From: Clostridiales bacterium
GTDB lineage: Bacteria; Bacillota; Clostridia; Lachnospirales; Lachnospiraceae
Length of the DNA stretch: 64,000 nucleotides
Direction: 5' to 3'
Assembly (NCBI GenBank): GCA_018374355.1
Contig: JAHAFI010000012.1
Span: 16,394-80,393, forward strand
Shown: positions 33,685-41,932 of the stretch, one piece after another
Position numbering within the stretch: the first letter of the stretch is position 1
How the letters are laid out: each line of letters opens with the position of its first letter
Program-made: the position numbers and the translations under genes
The notes under the pieces: model-generated
What the model was told of the DNA's origin: nothing
Databases searched by the model: none
What the model saw: the letters and a program-made list of their open reading frames with translations, nothing else

Positions 33685-33790
33685 AGATAAAAATATAGAG
33701 GATTTTCACCGGAAAAATGTTCAATATCAACATGCCATTCCGATGTGAAACCCTATATCAAGGAAAATACACACAAAGGGGACAAATCAA

Positions 33791-35038
33791 ATGGGCGAAT
33801 ACGCAAAAAAGTATCTGCTTGATACAGAAGAAAACAAAAAATTCTTAGAAGAAGTCCGTGAAAGCCTTTTCAGCTTCGGACACAAATTCCCGGCTCCCGG
33901 CGGAAGCTCTTATTATCTGGGCGACGACGGTACTCCATGGACAGACCGTAACCGTGAGACATGGATCACCAGCCGTATGGTGCATGTATACAGTTTGGCA
34001 AGCTTTCTCGGCCATGAAGGCAGCGAAGAGCTGATTGATGCAGGTTTAAAAGGGCTGACCGGAGAACTTCACGACAAGGAAAATGGCGGATGGTACGCAG
34101 GTCTGACAGCAGACGGAGCGGTTCTGCCAAATAAACAGTGCTATGCCCACGCATTCGTTATTCTGGCAGCTTCTTCCGCTACACTGGCAGGAAGACCCAG
34201 AGCAAAAGAATTACTGGATGAGGCGCTGAAACTGTACGATCTGCGTTTCTGGAATGAAGAGGAAGGACTTTCCTGCGATACATGGAATACAGAATTTACT
34301 GTTCTGGACAGCTACCGCGGACTGAACGCAAATATGCATACCGTAGAAGCTTTTCTGGCAGCAGCAGACGTTACCGGTGATGAAAAATACCGCGTAAGAG
34401 CAGGACGCATCATCGATCACGTTCTGGGATGGGCTGAAGAAAACAACTGGAGAATTCCGGAACATTTCACAAGTGACTGGGTTGCCGATCTGGAATGCAA
34501 CAAAGACCAGCCGGATGACCAGTTCAAACCTTACGGCGCAACACCGGGACATGGAATCGAATGGTCCAGACTGATTACACAGTGGGCGCTCTCCACATTT
34601 GGCGATGACAAAGAAGGAGCTTCCAAATACATCGCAGCTTCCGAAAATCTGTTCAACAGAGCTGTTGAAGACGCATGGAACGCCGATGGAGCACCGGGAA
34701 TCGTATACACCACAGATTGGGAAGGAAAACCGGTAGTTCACGACAGAATGCACTGGACGCTGGCAGAAGGAATCAACACAGCGGCTGTTTTATACCACGT
34801 AACAGGAAACCAGAAATACGCTGATAACTACGCTGAATTTATGTCCTATCTGGACGAGAAGGTTCTGGATCATGTAAATGGTTCATGGTTCCACCAGCTT
34901 GACCGCAACAACAATCTGCTGGATACTGTATGGCCGGGAAAATCCGATCTGTACCATGCAGTTCAGGCAACATTAATTCCATTCTATGCAGCAAACCTCT
35001 CTATCGCTCCGGCGGTACTGGGCGGAAAGAAATGCTGA
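33791..35038 (+). CDS. YihS-like aldose-ketose isomerase (AGE superfamily)
   Basis: A 415-residue (alpha/alpha)6-barrel enzyme close to E. coli YihS: WITSRMVHVYSLASFLG, GGWYAGLTADG, YRGLNANMHTVEAF, GATPGHGIEWSRL, GIVYTTDWEGKPVVHDR and the SDLYHAVQATLIP end. The catalytic histidines of YihS fall in NANMH, PGH and LYH, all kept. YihS isomerises sulfoquinovose and also mannose. No sulfoquinovosidase, aldolase or transporter gene is adjacent, so mannose/fructose interconversion is equally possible. It is monocistronic, with its own promoter and a strong terminator. Confidence 0.88.
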   Translation: MGEYAKKYLLDTEENKKFLEEVRESLFSFGHKFPAPGGSSYYLGDDGTPWTDRNRETWITSRMVHVYSLASFLGHEGSEELIDAGLKGLTGELHDKENGGWYAGLTADGAVLPNKQCYAHAFVILAASSATLAGRPRAKELLDEALKLYDLRFWNEEEGLSCDTWNTEFTVLDSYRGLNANMHTVEAFLAAADVTGDEKYRVRAGRIIDHVLGWAEENNWRIPEHFTSDWVADLECNKDQPDDQFKPYGATPGHGIEWSRLITQWALSTFGDDKEGASKYIAASENLFNRAVEDAWNADGAPGIVYTTDWEGKPVVHDRMHWTLAEGINTAAVLYHVTGNQKYADNYAEFMSYLDEKVLDHVNGSWFHQLDRNNNLLDTVWPGKSDLYHAVQATLIPFYAANLSIAPAVLGGKKC

Positions 35039-35058
35039 TAGCCGGAAAAGATAAGTCA

Positions 35059-35089
35059 AAACCCCCGCTGCAGGCAGCGGGGGTTTTTC
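35059..35089 (+). terminator. Strong terminator after the isomerase gene
   Basis: ACCCCCGCTGC / GCAGCGGGGGT with a tiny loop and a TTTTTCTTCT tail, 20 bases past the stop. Confidence 0.95.
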
Positions 35090-35091
35090 TT

Positions 35092-36006
35092 CTACTCTGC
35101 CCTTTGCATTTCCAAAAGACGGATATAGTGATTCGCCTCCCGAAGCACATGATCAGCCAGCAGCGGCAGAATAAGGGATGCGATTTCACATTCCAAAATC
35201 CCTTTGGTTCCTGCTGTTTTAAATTCACGATACTTCACAGTTGTTGACAGTGACTTTTCTGTTAGAATATCCATCGTCTGGCATTCCTGCCGTCTTGCCG
35301 CTTCCAGAAGCGCGCTGTATTCTTTTGCATAATCATCAGCCGTGTCAACCAGCGCTTCCTCGGACGGGTCCAAAAGTCCTCTGATAAATAATGCGTGTTC
35401 CATCATGATCTGATTCCAGAAAGTTTCCGTCATACACATATCTCTACGGGAAATTCGGCCGTTTCGTAAAAGTTCTCCCACAAAGGAACGGTATAATTTC
35501 GCCTCCCTCAGAATATGTTTGATCAGTAGCGGATAATTGGCTGTAAACAGATTCCCCGCCGTAACCTCTCTTAAAATATTTTCCTTAAAGCAAATCAATC
35601 CATCCAAAAGCCGAAGCGCCCTCCGGTTGATTCCGGTGATTGTTCGATACAGCGCAGGATTTTCCTGACAAATCCTTCCACTCTGAAGCTTTCCCTCCTC
35701 TTCCGTCAACTTACTGTCAATACAGATTCCGCTTAGGCAGCGAGTTCTCTTTTCCGCCTTTTCCGTAAATTCCGTCACCAGTTCCCGGGATTCCAGAATA
35801 TTTCTGTCGACTCTTCCGTCTGCAATTCTTACCGTATCCCACAAAAGCTGTTCAAATTCCCTTCGAAAGCAGTCAGCCTTCTGTATCCACTCTTCATTTT
35901 TACAGAGAAAACCCGCCTCTAAAAACAGAGCATGCTCCTTCATAATTCTCAAGAAAAAAAGGTTCACCTCGATAGATGACGCTACATAACCGCTCATATT
36001 TCCCAT
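35092..36006 (-). CDS. DUF2935 family protein (two four-helix domains)
   Basis: A 304-residue protein; the start is ATG 36006 (MGNMSGY) with AAGGAATGG upstream, rather than the longer frame to 36060. Two similar helical halves each begin with a histidine/glutamate motif: FFLRIMKEHALFLEAGF near residue 17 and WNQIMMEHALFIRGLL near residue 205. This is the DUF2935 pattern of ferritin-like metal-binding bundles found in Firmicutes. Function is unknown. It stands alone, facing the isomerase gene across the terminator. Confidence 0.85.
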   Translation of the reverse strand: MGNMSGYVASSIEVNLFFLRIMKEHALFLEAGFLCKNEEWIQKADCFRREFEQLLWDTVRIADGRVDRNILESRELVTEFTEKAEKRTRCLSGICIDSKLTEEEGKLQSGRICQENPALYRTITGINRRALRLLDGLICFKENILREVTAGNLFTANYPLLIKHILREAKLYRSFVGELLRNGRISRRDMCMTETFWNQIMMEHALFIRGLLDPSEEALVDTADDYAKEYSALLEAARRQECQTMDILTEKSLSTTVKYREFKTAGTKGILECEIASLILPLLADHVLREANHYIRLLEMQRAE

Positions 36007-36093
36007 AGTTCCATTCCTTTTCCTGCTTATTGCTCCTGATATCATATATAGTATATGCACAAATCCCGAGAATGCTTTCCGTGTTTCTTCCCC

Positions 36094-36122
36094 TTGCCGT
36101 TTTCCGGAAATTATTGTATACT
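36094..36122 (+). promoter_or_regulatory. Promoter of the HicB-like gene
   Basis: TTGCCG (36094-36099), a 17-base spacer and TATACT (36117-36122). The gene starts 49 bases downstream behind AAAGGAG. Confidence 0.72.
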
Positions 36123-36170
36123 ACATCCAGCAGCAATTAAGAAATCATTTGTATTAAAGGAGCAGACACT

Positions 36171-36449
36171 ATGAAATTTATATACCCCGCTGTTTTCAGA
36201 AAAACAGAAACCGGAAAATACACCGCACATTTTCCTGATCTGGCCTGCTGTCAGGCAGAAGGCGATACGCTGGACGAGGCGATGGAAAATGCAAACGCTG
36301 CCGCCCATGACTGGATTTATGTAGAGCTGTCAGAGTTTGACGCCCAGCTTCCTCCCGTTTCCGATGAAAGCGATATGGACCTTCAGGATGGTGATATCGT
36401 AAGAAATATTCTGGTGAATGTCCGTCTTACGGATGGATGGGATGAATAA
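36171..36449 (+). CDS. HicB-like antitoxin-family protein without HicA
   Basis: A 92-residue protein with the partial RNase-H-like fold of HicB: MKFIYPAVFRKTETGKYTAHFPDLACCQAEGDTLDEAMENANAA. The C-terminus (DIVRNILVNVRLTDGWDE) lacks an evident ribbon-helix-helix or HTH DNA-binding region. No small HicA toxin with its double-stranded RNA-binding-like fold is adjacent: upstream is a promoter, downstream a hairpin. It may be a solitary regulator or a remnant of a toxin-antitoxin pair. Confidence 0.85.
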   Translation: MKFIYPAVFRKTETGKYTAHFPDLACCQAEGDTLDEAMENANAAAHDWIYVELSEFDAQLPPVSDESDMDLQDGDIVRNILVNVRLTDGWDE

Positions 36450-36501
36450 ATCCCTGAATTTTTCTGAATTTCAAAACAAACAGTTACAACAAATTTTACA
36501 A

Positions 36502-36526
36502 CAGCCAGTCGGTTTGCGACTGGCTG
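36502..36526. terminator. Terminator between HicB-like and YccF genes
   Basis: A perfect 10-bp stem CAGCCAGTCG / CGACTGGCTG with a 5-base loop between convergent genes. U-tracts are modest on both sides. Confidence 0.72.
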
Positions 36527-36551
36527 CGTCATTTCTCCCTTTCTTGAAATG

Positions 36552-36911
36552 TTATCTCACTTCCGCCCCAAATGGCATCAGCGCCAACTGAGCCAGCTTG
36601 AAATGCTGTAAGCCAAAGGGAATCCCGATAATTGTAATGCATAAAACGCATCCCCACAGCGCTGAAGATATCGCCAGAGGAAGTCCTGAAACGATAATCC
36701 ATATAATATTCAAAAGCAGCGATCCAGCGCCTCCGTGATACACAATCTCCTTCCCAAAGGGAAAGAAACTGAGTGCTGCAAATTTAAAACACTGAAGCCC
36801 TACCGGGATGCCCACCACCGTGATACACCAAAGACATCCCGCCAGCAGCCATCCCAAACCGCTGATTGCTCCTCCAAAAATAAACCATAAAAAATTCCCA
36901 AGACATCCCAT
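36552..36911 (-). CDS. YccF domain membrane protein
   Basis: A 119-residue protein from ATG 36911 with AAGGAG eight bases upstream. It contains two YccF repeats, each with a hydrophobic stretch and a Gly-Ile-Pro motif: LWCITVVGIPVGLQCFKFAALSFFPFGK and its later counterpart CITIIGIPFGLQHFKLAQLALMPFG. Function is unknown. It follows the 37353 gene by one base, so the two are cotranscribed behind the riboswitch-like leader. Confidence 0.9.
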   Translation of the reverse strand: MGCLGNFLWFIFGGAISGLGWLLAGCLWCITVVGIPVGLQCFKFAALSFFPFGKEIVYHGGAGSLLLNIIWIIVSGLPLAISSALWGCVLCITIIGIPFGLQHFKLAQLALMPFGAEVR

Positions 36912-36912
36912 G

Positions 36913-37353
36913 CTAAAACTCCTTTCCATATCCATACATATTCTTCAATTGTTCTAAAATATTCTTCACTCTTTCGATCCCATCCTCCACCTGTTCCCGG
37001 GCATCTGCAATTTTGGACTGTACCATATAATCAGCGATCAGTCCGTCAAAGAAAAAATCCGCAAAGGAAAGGAATCCGCCAATCTCCATTCGAAGTTCTG
37101 CGGGAACGTCCACATCCTGCAGCTCTCTCTGGAAAATCATCAGGTGATTTCGTGCCTCCTCCATACTGGAAGAAGCATCACTCATACGGGAGTGTTTGAT
37201 AAAATCGGAAATCATTCCTCCTCCCAGCATATCAAAAATCCCCCATTTTCTAGCGCTTTGCAACTGCTCCTGTGCCCGGTAAAGGCTGCTTAACGCCACC
37301 TCTCCGGCTGCGATTGCCTGACGTATTTCTGTTTTCATCATCTCATTTTTCAT
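36913..37353 (-). CDS. Unknown helical protein, first gene after the Mn2+-type riboswitch
   Basis: A 146-residue protein; ATG 37353 has GGAG seven bases upstream, whereas ATG 37359 would touch it. It is predicted almost wholly alpha-helical: EIRQAIAAGEVALSSLYRAQEQL, a glycine-rich break (MLGGGMISDFIKHSRMSDASSSM) and a C-terminal coiled-coil-like part (SKIADAREQVEDGIERVKNILEQL). I recognise no named family. Position directly behind a manganese-type riboswitch and in front of yccF suggests metal or envelope homeostasis, which is inference only. Confidence 0.78.
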   Translation of the reverse strand: MKNEMMKTEIRQAIAAGEVALSSLYRAQEQLQSARKWGIFDMLGGGMISDFIKHSRMSDASSSMEEARNHLMIFQRELQDVDVPAELRMEIGGFLSFADFFFDGLIADYMVQSKIADAREQVEDGIERVKNILEQLKNMYGYGKEF

Positions 37354-37406
37354 CTTCATTCTCCTTTCGTGATGCAGACTGATGTTGCGGCGAACTATTT
37401 TTTGTA

Positions 37407-37450
37407 ATAAAAAAGACTCTTATCATGACATTCGCCACAATAAAAGTCTT
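37407..37450 (-). terminator. Riboswitch expression-platform terminator
   Basis: On the minus strand GACTTTTAT pairs with ATAAGAGTC, followed by TTTTTTATTAC. The 5' arm reuses the CAAGAC end of the aptamer, so ligand binding should prevent the terminator (an ON switch). Confidence 0.75.
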
Positions 37451-37543
37451 GCTGTCTCATTTGATACGGATACCGTTTTAACAGTATCGGCTGACGTTTT
37501 CAAACCCATCCAAAACGGATGGCTAGCTACTCCCTTTCGATTG
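37444..37543 (-). ncRNA. yybP-ykoY type (Mn2+) riboswitch aptamer
   Basis: On the minus strand the leader carries GAAAGGGAGTAGCTAGC, a CATCC/GGATG hairpin, ACGTCAGCCGATACTG, a second hairpin arm, and GAGACAGCAAGACTTTT. The GGGAGTAGC loop and the GACAGCAAGACTTT segment are the two conserved docking loops of the yybP-ykoY manganese riboswitch family. A promoter lies just upstream and a terminator just downstream. Confidence 0.78.
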
Positions 37544-37554
37544 CTACAAAAAGA

Positions 37555-37583
37555 ATATACCACGTTTTGCCCACTCCGTCAAG
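37555..37583 (-). promoter_or_regulatory. Promoter of the riboswitch operon
   Basis: TTGACG (37578-37583), a 17-base spacer and TATATT (37555-37560) on the minus strand; transcription would begin about ten bases before the aptamer. Confidence 0.8.
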
Positions 37584-37638
37584 TCAAAAACTCCTCTACA
37601 AAACAGCTGGTTTTTTACCCTCGCAGTACTCGCCAAAT

Positions 37639-37664
37639 GGATATGCCAGCATATCCATTTGACT
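37639..37664. repeat. Long perfect palindrome downstream of trkH
   Basis: AAATGGATATG and CATATCCATTT flank a 4-base loop, with further partial pairing outside (CGCAG/CTGCG). It lies just past the trkH stop, but no U-tract follows, so it may be an RNA-processing or weak termination signal or an interspersed repeat. Confidence 0.6.
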
Positions 37665-37689
37665 CCGTTCCTGCGGGAATAAGATTTTC

Positions 37690-39129
37690 TTAAAATTTTC
37701 TCCACGTATCACGGAAAAATAAAAGCAGCAGCGGGAATATCTCCAGTCTTCCTGCCAGCATATCAAAAATCAGTACCAATTTCGCCGGATAAGAAAAGAG
37801 TCCAAAGTTTGCAGAAGGCCCAACCAGTTCCAATCCCGGTCCGATGTTGTTGAAGGTTGCCGCTACAGCCGTAAAATTGGTAATCAGATCCAGACCGTCA
37901 AAAGCCAGAATCAGCATGGAAAACGCAAAAATCATGGTATATACCACCATAAACACGTTGACATTCCGCACAACCTCGTGCTCCACAGGTTTTCCGTCAA
38001 TCTGGATTTTGCGCACCTGACGGGGATGGAGATATTGACGGACTTCTTTTCCCATAGATTTTAACAGGATGATAAAACGGGAAACCTTGATTCCGCCTCC
38101 TGTACTTCCCGCACAGGCTCCCACAAACATCAGCATGATCAGCACGGTTCTGGAAACCTCCGGCCACAGATTGAAGTCGGTACTGGCAAATCCGGTAGTA
38201 GTGATGATGGAAGCCACCTGAAAAGCAGACTGCTGGACAGCCTGACCAAAGTTTTCGAAAATCCCCCGGATATTCCATGCAATCGTCAGCACCGCTGTGG
38301 CTATGACTATCAAATACCAGCGGACCTCCTCATTTTTCAGGGCCTGTTTTCCTTTTCCTACCAAAAGCAGGAAATACACGTTGAAGTTCACACCAAAAAG
38401 GATCATGAAAATGGTTACAACCACCTGAATAGAGGTGGAATACCCTGCCATACTGTCATTTTTTATTCCAAATCCGCCGGTACCAGCCGTACCGAAGGCC
38501 GTGCACAGTGCATCAAACAGCGGCATTTTGCAAAGCAGCAGAATGACGATTTCCACAAGCGTCATTCCCAGATAAATCCCGTACAGGATTTTTGCTGTGG
38601 AACGCACGGTAGGCACCAGTCTTGAAACGGAAGGACCCGGGCTCTCTGCTTTCATCAGGTTCATATGGGAACCGCCCACCATCTTAATAATGGACAGCAG
38701 AAATACCAGAACACCCATACCACCGATCCAATGGGTAAAACTTCTCCAGAAAAGAATGCATTTTGGCAGACTTTCCACATCGCTTAAAATACTGGCTCCG
38801 GTAGTTGTGAAACCGGAAACAGTCTCAAACAGCGCATCAACAGGATGGGGAATGCAGCCGCTGATGACAAAGGGCAGCGCTCCCATAGCGCTTAGCATCA
38901 GCCAGCAAAGCGCCACTGTCACAAAACCCTCACGGATATTAAAATGCTGTTTTTTCGGGCGTTTCCAGACCAGTGGAACGCCGAATAGCAGACAGATTCC
39001 TGCGGATATTACGAAGGACATCAGAGATTCTTCTTTATAAATCAAACCTGTCAGAATGGGAAGCACCATAAATGCCGCCTCGATATTCATGACCCATCCC
39101 ATCACATATGCAATAACTCTGTAATTCAT
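37690..39129 (-). CDS. trkH: Potassium uptake protein TrkH/KtrB family
   Basis: A 479-residue membrane channel subunit; ATG 39129 is preceded by GGGGG at a suitable spacing. The four pore-loop filters typical of the superfamily are visible: TTTGAS, GTAGTGGFG, TTTGFAS and FNNIGPG. It moves K+ (or Na+-coupled K+) and is gated by the cytoplasmic ring protein TrkA, encoded immediately upstream. The stop lies about 25 bases before a palindrome. Confidence 0.93.
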   Translation of the reverse strand: MNYRVIAYVMGWVMNIEAAFMVLPILTGLIYKEESLMSFVISAGICLLFGVPLVWKRPKKQHFNIREGFVTVALCWLMLSAMGALPFVISGCIPHPVDALFETVSGFTTTGASILSDVESLPKCILFWRSFTHWIGGMGVLVFLLSIIKMVGGSHMNLMKAESPGPSVSRLVPTVRSTAKILYGIYLGMTLVEIVILLLCKMPLFDALCTAFGTAGTGGFGIKNDSMAGYSTSIQVVVTIFMILFGVNFNVYFLLLVGKGKQALKNEEVRWYLIVIATAVLTIAWNIRGIFENFGQAVQQSAFQVASIITTTGFASTDFNLWPEVSRTVLIMLMFVGACAGSTGGGIKVSRFIILLKSMGKEVRQYLHPRQVRKIQIDGKPVEHEVVRNVNVFMVVYTMIFAFSMLILAFDGLDLITNFTAVAATFNNIGPGLELVGPSANFGLFSYPAKLVLIFDMLAGRLEIFPLLLLFFRDTWRKF

Positions 39130-39142
39130 CTCTTTCGTCCCC

Positions 39143-40501
39143 CTACTTCGCCAAAATGTCCTGAATATCGCCAAGACCCTTCTGGGTAGTAACAACGATA
39201 ACCGTATCCCCTACCTGAATACTGTCGTTACCGCGGGGAATGATAACCTGACCCTCCCGATGGATACAGCCAATCAAAAGATTGCTTTTCAGTCTCAGAT
39301 CCTTCAGGGTTTTCCCTACCGCCGGGGAGTTCTCACGGATTACGAATTCCAGCGCTTCCGCCTTATTGTCCAGAATATGATACAGGGTTTCCACATTGCT
39401 TCCGATGGAATTCTGGGTAGCACGGGTATACCGCAGTATGTAGTCTGTTGTAATATATTTCGGATAAATGATGCTGCCCAGATCCAACTGATCCAGAATA
39501 TGATCGAAGGAAATCCGGTTCACCTTTGTAACCAGCTTTGCCTTTGATTTTTCCTTAGCAAATAAAGCCAGCAGAATATTCTCCTCATCCATATTTGTCA
39601 GGGTAACAAAAGCTTCCGCATTTTCCAGATTTTCCTCCATCAAAAGCTTTTTATTTGTTCCGTCTCCCTGAATAATCATGGCTTCAGGCAGAAGTTCCGC
39701 AAGCTTGTGACATTTTTCCTCGGACTGTTCGATGATCACAACCTTGATTTTAGATTCCAAAAGCTTTCTCGCCAGATAGATGGCAATGGTTCCACCGCCC
39801 ACCATCATACAGTTTTTAACCTGATTGCTTTTCACACCAATCTTCCGGAAAAAATCTGCCGCACTTTTCGGTGAAGCAATAATAGACACCATATCTCCGT
39901 TCTGCAGAACAAAATCTCCATTTGGAATAAAAGCCTCGTCCTCCCGCTCAACGGCAGACACCAGAATATCGCACCTGAATTTTCTTGGAAGCTCGGCAAT
40001 GGAAATCTGGTCCAGATCAAATTCCGGTTTCAGACGGAATTTCAAAAGCTCCACCTTTCCTTTCGCAAAGGTATCAATCTTGATCGCTGACGGAAAACGG
40101 AGCAGACGGGCAATCTCAGCCGCAGCCGCCATCTCCGGATTGATGATCATGGAGATTCCCAGACTCTCCTTAATAAAATCAAGCTCTTTGTTATAAATCG
40201 GATTACGCACCCGGGCAACTGTCTGGCAGTTTCCCAGTTTTTTCCCGATCAAACAGCACAGCAGATTCAGTTCGTCCGAACCTGTCACGGCAATCAAAAG
40301 ATCGGTATTCCTGATTCCGGCCTCATTCAGCGTGCTGATGCTGGATCCGTTTCCAACAATCTGGAGCGCATCCACATCATCCGCCGCTTCCTGCAGCCGT
40401 ACTGCAGAGGTATCTACAATGGTCACATCGTGGTTTTCCTGTGTAAGTTCTTCCGCCAGAGCAAATCCTACTTTGCCGCATCCAATAATAATAATTTTCA
40501 T
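39143..40501 (-). CDS. trkA: Trk potassium channel gating protein TrkA
   Basis: A 452-residue peripheral protein with two RCK units, each a Rossmann NAD-binding domain plus a TrkA-C domain. The first begins MKIIIIGCGKVGFALAEELTQ and the second near residue 230 with NCMMVGGGTIAIYLARKLLE; the C-terminus has the TrkA-C signature (LRLKSNLLIGCIHREGQVIIPRG). The start at 40501 follows GGAGGG closely; the longer frame to 40576 lacks a site. It forms the gating ring for TrkH and is the first gene of a two-gene operon. Confidence 0.94.
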   Translation of the reverse strand: MKIIIIGCGKVGFALAEELTQENHDVTIVDTSAVRLQEAADDVDALQIVGNGSSISTLNEAGIRNTDLLIAVTGSDELNLLCCLIGKKLGNCQTVARVRNPIYNKELDFIKESLGISMIINPEMAAAAEIARLLRFPSAIKIDTFAKGKVELLKFRLKPEFDLDQISIAELPRKFRCDILVSAVEREDEAFIPNGDFVLQNGDMVSIIASPKSAADFFRKIGVKSNQVKNCMMVGGGTIAIYLARKLLESKIKVVIIEQSEEKCHKLAELLPEAMIIQGDGTNKKLLMEENLENAEAFVTLTNMDEENILLALFAKEKSKAKLVTKVNRISFDHILDQLDLGSIIYPKYITTDYILRYTRATQNSIGSNVETLYHILDNKAEALEFVIRENSPAVGKTLKDLRLKSNLLIGCIHREGQVIIPRGNDSIQVGDTVIVVTTQKGLGDIQDILAK

Positions 40502-40580
40502 GTTCCCTCCAAAGCCCTTGGGCTTATTCTCATATAATAATATGTTCAAGCACACGAATCCTGTTCGGGCGCACATCGTT

Positions 40581-40608
40581 ATTATACCATCCGAAAATAA
40601 TTAAACAA
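40581..40608 (-). promoter_or_regulatory. Promoter of trkA-trkH
   Basis: TTGTTT (40603-40608), a 16-base spacer and a perfect TATAAT (40581-40586) on the minus strand. Confidence 0.68.
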
Positions 40609-40633
40609 GAGGGAATTTTCAAAAGAATTTTCC

Positions 40634-41917
40634 TTATCTTCTCGCAAGTTCTCTGGTAATATCTTCCCAGCTAACTTCTTTTTCCGCCATCAATACCATT
40701 ACATGGTACAGGAAATCGGAAATTTCGTATTTAATTTCTTCTTTATCCGGATTTTTCGCCGCTATGACGATCTCCGTACATTCTTCTCCTACCTTTTTCA
40801 GAATCTTATCCACGCCCTTATCAAACAGATAATTTGTATAAGATCCCTCCTTGGGATGTTTCTTGCGGTCCAGAATCACATCGTAGACCTCTTGGAAAAC
40901 CCGGAGAGGATTGGTATCGTCATACGGCTTTTTCACCAGCTCCTGAAAGAAACAGGTGCGGTTTCCGGTATGACAGGCAGCCCCCACCTGAGATACCTTT
41001 GCCAGAATGGTGTCGTTATCGCAGTCCAGCGTAAGGGATTTCACATACTGCACATGGCCGCTGGTCATTCCCTTCGTCCACAGTTCCTTTCTGCTTCTGC
41101 TCCAGTAGGTCATCTTTCCGGTATCCAGCGTAGTCTGAAAGGCTTCCTCATTCATATAGGCCAGCATCAGCACCTGATCCGTCTTGTAATCCTGAACGAT
41201 GACGGGAATCATATCCTCGCTGTTCTTTTTGAAATCACTCCAAGCGATCCGGCTCTCAAAGGTATTGACAGAGATTCCCTGCTGCTTCCATTCTTTTTTC
41301 AGCTGCATACGATCCAGCGCCGGATCACTGACAAAGCTTCCGCTGATTCCGTCAACCAGATCTTTTTTCAGAAGCTCTGCAATTTCTTCCTCGCCCAGTG
41401 TATTGCTGTGAAGAATAACCGGAAGCTTTGTTTTCTGCCTGATTTCTGCCTGAAGGCTTTCCAGACAGAGAATTCCTCCTGCAAACGCTTCAATCCGTTC
41501 TTTCTGATTTTCGTATTCGGACATCATGAAAATACTCACCAGAATTTTTTCTCTTCCGAATTTTTTAGAAACCTCTTCCAGAATCTGAATATTGCTCTCC
41601 TTGGAGAAGTTCAGCACGGCCTTCTCACAGCCGGCATACAGAAGTTTTTTTACATCCTCCATCCGTTTCACATTTCCTGCTCCGATAATGGGAACCTCCG
41701 CCTCCTGCGCCGCTCTCTTGATCCAGCCGATAGCTTCCTCGTGCTCTGCATCATTGGAAGAAAAATCAAAAATCAGCAGCTCATCTGCTCCCGTATTTCC
41801 ATATTCCTTTGCCAGCCGCAGGATGTCTCCATCTGCAAAGACCGTCTTTTGACCGAAACCGGTAACTGCCTTTCCATTTCCCATATAAAGGCAGGGAATG
41901 ATTGTCTTGTAATTCAT
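40634..41917 (-). CDS. hisIE: HisIE with an N-terminal catalytically dead HisF-like barrel
   Basis: A 427-residue fusion. Residues 225-320 are phosphoribosyl-AMP cyclohydrolase (HisI: YWSRSRKELWTKG, TSGHVQYVK, the zinc cysteines in LDCDND and ACHTGNRTCF). Residues 325-427 are phosphoribosyl-ATP pyrophosphatase (HisE: GSYTNYLF, KVGEECTEIVIAAK). They catalyse steps 2 and 3 of histidine synthesis. Residues 1-220 align without gaps to HisF over the first 130 positions, but both catalytic aspartates are gone: Tyr11 for Asp11 and Phe130 for Asp130. The barrel is therefore probably structural or regulatory. Last gene of the his operon. Confidence 0.9.
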   Translation of the reverse strand: MNYKTIIPCLYMGNGKAVTGFGQKTVFADGDILRLAKEYGNTGADELLIFDFSSNDAEHEEAIGWIKRAAQEAEVPIIGAGNVKRMEDVKKLLYAGCEKAVLNFSKESNIQILEEVSKKFGREKILVSIFMMSEYENQKERIEAFAGGILCLESLQAEIRQKTKLPVILHSNTLGEEEIAELLKKDLVDGISGSFVSDPALDRMQLKKEWKQQGISVNTFESRIAWSDFKKNSEDMIPVIVQDYKTDQVLMLAYMNEEAFQTTLDTGKMTYWSRSRKELWTKGMTSGHVQYVKSLTLDCDNDTILAKVSQVGAACHTGNRTCFFQELVKKPYDDTNPLRVFQEVYDVILDRKKHPKEGSYTNYLFDKGVDKILKKVGEECTEIVIAAKNPDKEEIKYEISDFLYHVMVLMAEKEVSWEDITRELARR

Positions 41918-41932
41918 ATGTATTCCTCTTTT

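Noticed and set aside
37382..37693. A 103-codon plus-strand frame
   Set aside because: It runs antisense through the riboswitch aptamer and the palindrome, with no ribosome binding site or homology.
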